Notes under the pieces: generated by a model
The model's database searches: none
What the model was told of the DNA's origin: nothing
What the model saw: only the letters and a program-made list of their open reading frames with translations
Made by a program: the position numbers and the translations under genes
Origin: Streptococcus oralis
GTDB lineage: Bacteria > Bacillota > Bacilli > Lactobacillales > Streptococcaceae
Assembly: GCA_937930605.1 (NCBI GenBank)
Contig: CALHBZ010000053.1
Location: forward strand, 1-8,161
Length of the DNA: 8,161 bases
Reading direction: 5' to 3'
In this document: positions 6,892 through 8,161 of the stretch, in pieces
Layout: each line of letters begins with the position of its first letter
Numbering within the stretch: position 1 is the first letter of the stretch

Positions 6892-6908
6892 CCTGTTGAA
6901 TAGACTGG

Positions 6909-8161
6909 TTATTTAACGTGTTTTGCCAGTTCTTCTTGGGCTTTCTTATTTGATTCTTCTTTTTCTTTCAGCCATTTTTCTTTAGCCTTTTCGTACTCAG
7001 CAGTTGTCACCGTCTTATCTTGCAACTTGAGATACTTGTATGACTCTACACCCTTATTTCCAGCTTGTGAGAATGGTGATGAGAAAGGAACTGTCTTTCT
7101 CAAGCTAGGTGTTCCACCAAGGGAAACGTTTGGAATTGCAAGGGCGCTATCAACGAGCCAAGCTTGAATTTCAGCATATTTCTCATAACGTTTTGCTGGA
7201 TCTTGCTCCTTGTTCGCTTCTTCCAACATTTGAGTGTAGGTATCAAGTCCAACTGCCTTGGCCTTGTCATTGACTTCACCTGGTTCTAGACCAAGGTTTT
7301 GCAACATACCTCCGCTATTAACATTAAAAATATCAAGATAGCTTGACGGATCTAAGTAGTCAGCACTCCAACCACCATTGTAAAGGTCAAAATCCTTCTG
7401 GGCTGCTGTCTGAGCTAAATAACCAGAGCTATCATAATCCTCTGTTGACAGTTGTTGGATATCGATAACCACGTTCTCAGTTCCAAGAATAGATTCGATG
7501 GATTGTTTCATTGAACTAATCCCTTGAATTTCTGACTTATTGGTCATTTCAACAGTCTTATCCAAGTGAATTGGGAACTGAACACCCTTGGCTTCGAGTT
7601 CTTTCTTAGCTTCTGCAAATTTAGCCTTAGCCTTTTCTGGATTGTAGTATGGGTCTTGCGCATCCGCAAAGTTGATGCCTTGCCATTCTTGGCCATAGTT
7701 AACCATCTTTTCTGAAACAACATCACCAAAGTCTTTTCCGTTGATGCTTACAAATGTAGGAGGTACAACCAGGTTACGAATAATCTTCGTTGCTCCGTCT
7801 TCCCCTTGAGATTGTGCCCCATAGGCCGTACGGTTATAGGCAAAATTGATAGCTTGGCGGAAGTTTTTATTCAGAACTGCTTCTTGGGTAGATTTCTTTT
7901 CGATGTCAGTCGTTTTAGAAGTGAAATTATAAGATTTTCTATCCAGGTTAAAGTTCAAGTAGAAAGAAGTGGCATCTTGCATGCTGTAGATGATATTGTC
8001 TTTATTCTTCTCTTTAATCCCTTCAAAACTTGAGCTATTTGGATAGAGACGTGCATAGCTGTATACTCCTTCTGTAAAGTTACGTGCTAGGGCATCTTGA
8101 TCACTTCCATCATAGTAGGTCAATTTCACATCGTCCACAAAGACATTTTTAGCATCCCAGT
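6909..8161 (-). CDS. aliB: Oligopeptide-binding lipoprotein, AliB-like (N-terminus outside window)
   Basis: C-terminal 417 residues of an ABC-transporter substrate-binding protein of the SBP_bac_5 (OppA/AmiA/AliA/AliB) family, an extracellular lipoprotein that captures peptides for the Ami permease. Full-length relatives are about 650 residues; the signal peptide and lipobox lie beyond the window edge. The reading frame is open to position 8161 (WDAKNVF precedes VDDVKLTYYDG), so the GTG near 8138 is an internal valine codon and not a start. Recognisable segments are FYLNFNLDRKSYNF, the NKNFRQAINFAYNRTAYG helix, GGWSADYLDPSSYLDIF, typical of the family's second lobe, and a Lys/Glu-rich C-terminal helix ending ELAKHVK. 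A strong terminator follows. Family membership is certain. Choosing AliB over AliA or AmiA rests on my recollection that aliB neighbours metB in pneumococci, so treat the symbol as probable. Known paralogues are CodY-regulated, but the promoter is not in this window. Confidence 0.9.
   Translation of the reverse strand, partial: WDAKNVFVDDVKLTYYDGSDQDALARNFTEGVYSYARLYPNSSSFEGIKEKNKDNIIYSMQDATSFYLNFNLDRKSYNFTSKTTDIEKKSTQEAVLNKNFRQAINFAYNRTAYGAQSQGEDGATKIIRNLVVPPTFVSINGKDFGDVVSEKMVNYGQEWQGINFADAQDPYYNPEKAKAKFAEAKKELEAKGVQFPIHLDKTVEMTNKSEIQGISSMKQSIESILGTENVVIDIQQLSTEDYDSSGYLAQTAAQKDFDLYNGGWSADYLDPSSYLDIFNVNSGGMLQNLGLEPGEVNDKAKAVGLDTYTQMLEEANKEQDPAKRYEKYAEIQAWLVDSALAIPNVSLGGTPSLRKTVPFSSPFSQAGNKGVESYKYLKLQDKTVTTAEYEKAKEKWLKEKEESNKKAQEELAKHVK

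Noticed and set aside
6713..6916. Plus-strand open frame of 67 codons spanning the metB-ali intergenic region
   Set aside because: It runs through the metB start, promoter, MET-box and terminator, has no ribosome binding site, and shows a Phe/Leu/Ser-rich composition expected from antisense AT-rich DNA.
8136..8138. GTG as a possible start of the peptide-binding protein
   Set aside because: The frame stays open to the window edge with family-like residues upstream (WDAKNVF), there is no signal peptide after the GTG, and family members are about 240 residues longer at the N-terminus. It is an internal codon of a truncated gene.
1..8161. Mobile elements, BOX/RUP-type repeats, CRISPR arrays, tRNA or rRNA genes, defence or toxin-antitoxin systems
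   Set aside because: Intergenic gaps are all under 150 bases and are explained by promoters, terminators and the MET-box; no transposase, direct repeat array or structured RNA signature was seen.

Overview
The window most resembles the chromosome of a Streptococcus of the mitis group (S. pneumoniae, S. mitis, S. oralis and relatives). The evidence is low GC, AT-rich extended -10 promoters, and a gene set and order matching what I recall of the pneumococcal chromosome: murC, a small hypothetical gene, a SWIM/SNF2 helicase, a PatB-type C-S lyase, metB and an Ali-type peptide-binding protein. I cannot assign the species from sequence alone. All genes lie on the minus strand, so transcription runs from high to low coordinates, and intergenic space is minimal.

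In transcription order: (1) 8161-6909 is the C-terminal two thirds of an oligopeptide-binding lipoprotein (AliB-like), closed by a strong intrinsic terminator. (2) 6908-6763 is a compact control region. It holds a perfect 17-bp palindrome identical to the streptococcal MET-box, followed by an extended -10 promoter with a poor -35, which suggests activation by a MetR/MtaR-type LysR regulator. (3) 6762-4494 is a two-gene trans-sulfuration operon, metB (cystathionine gamma-synthase type) and patB (cystathionine beta-lyase / C-S lyase), with the patB ribosome binding site inside the end of metB. Together the two enzymes would convert an activated homoserine plus cysteine into homocysteine, the precursor of methionine. 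A terminator directly follows patB. (4) 4401-1306 is a 1031-residue SWIM zinc-finger/SNF2 helicase with its own promoter tucked against that terminator. (5) 1258-1 is a small, highly charged, probably disordered hypothetical protein followed 11 bases later by murC (UDP-N-acetylmuramate-alanine ligase, cut off by the window edge). A near-consensus promoter whose -35 overlaps the snf stop codon drives this pair.

Functionally the window combines peptide uptake, methionine/sulfur metabolism, a chromatin-remodeller-like ATPase of unknown role, and peptidoglycan precursor synthesis. I see no phage, CRISPR, insertion sequence, toxin-antitoxin or defence system, and no RNA gene. The most informative items are the MET-box control region and the unrecognised gene coupled to murC. 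I do not see a clearly novel multi-gene system.
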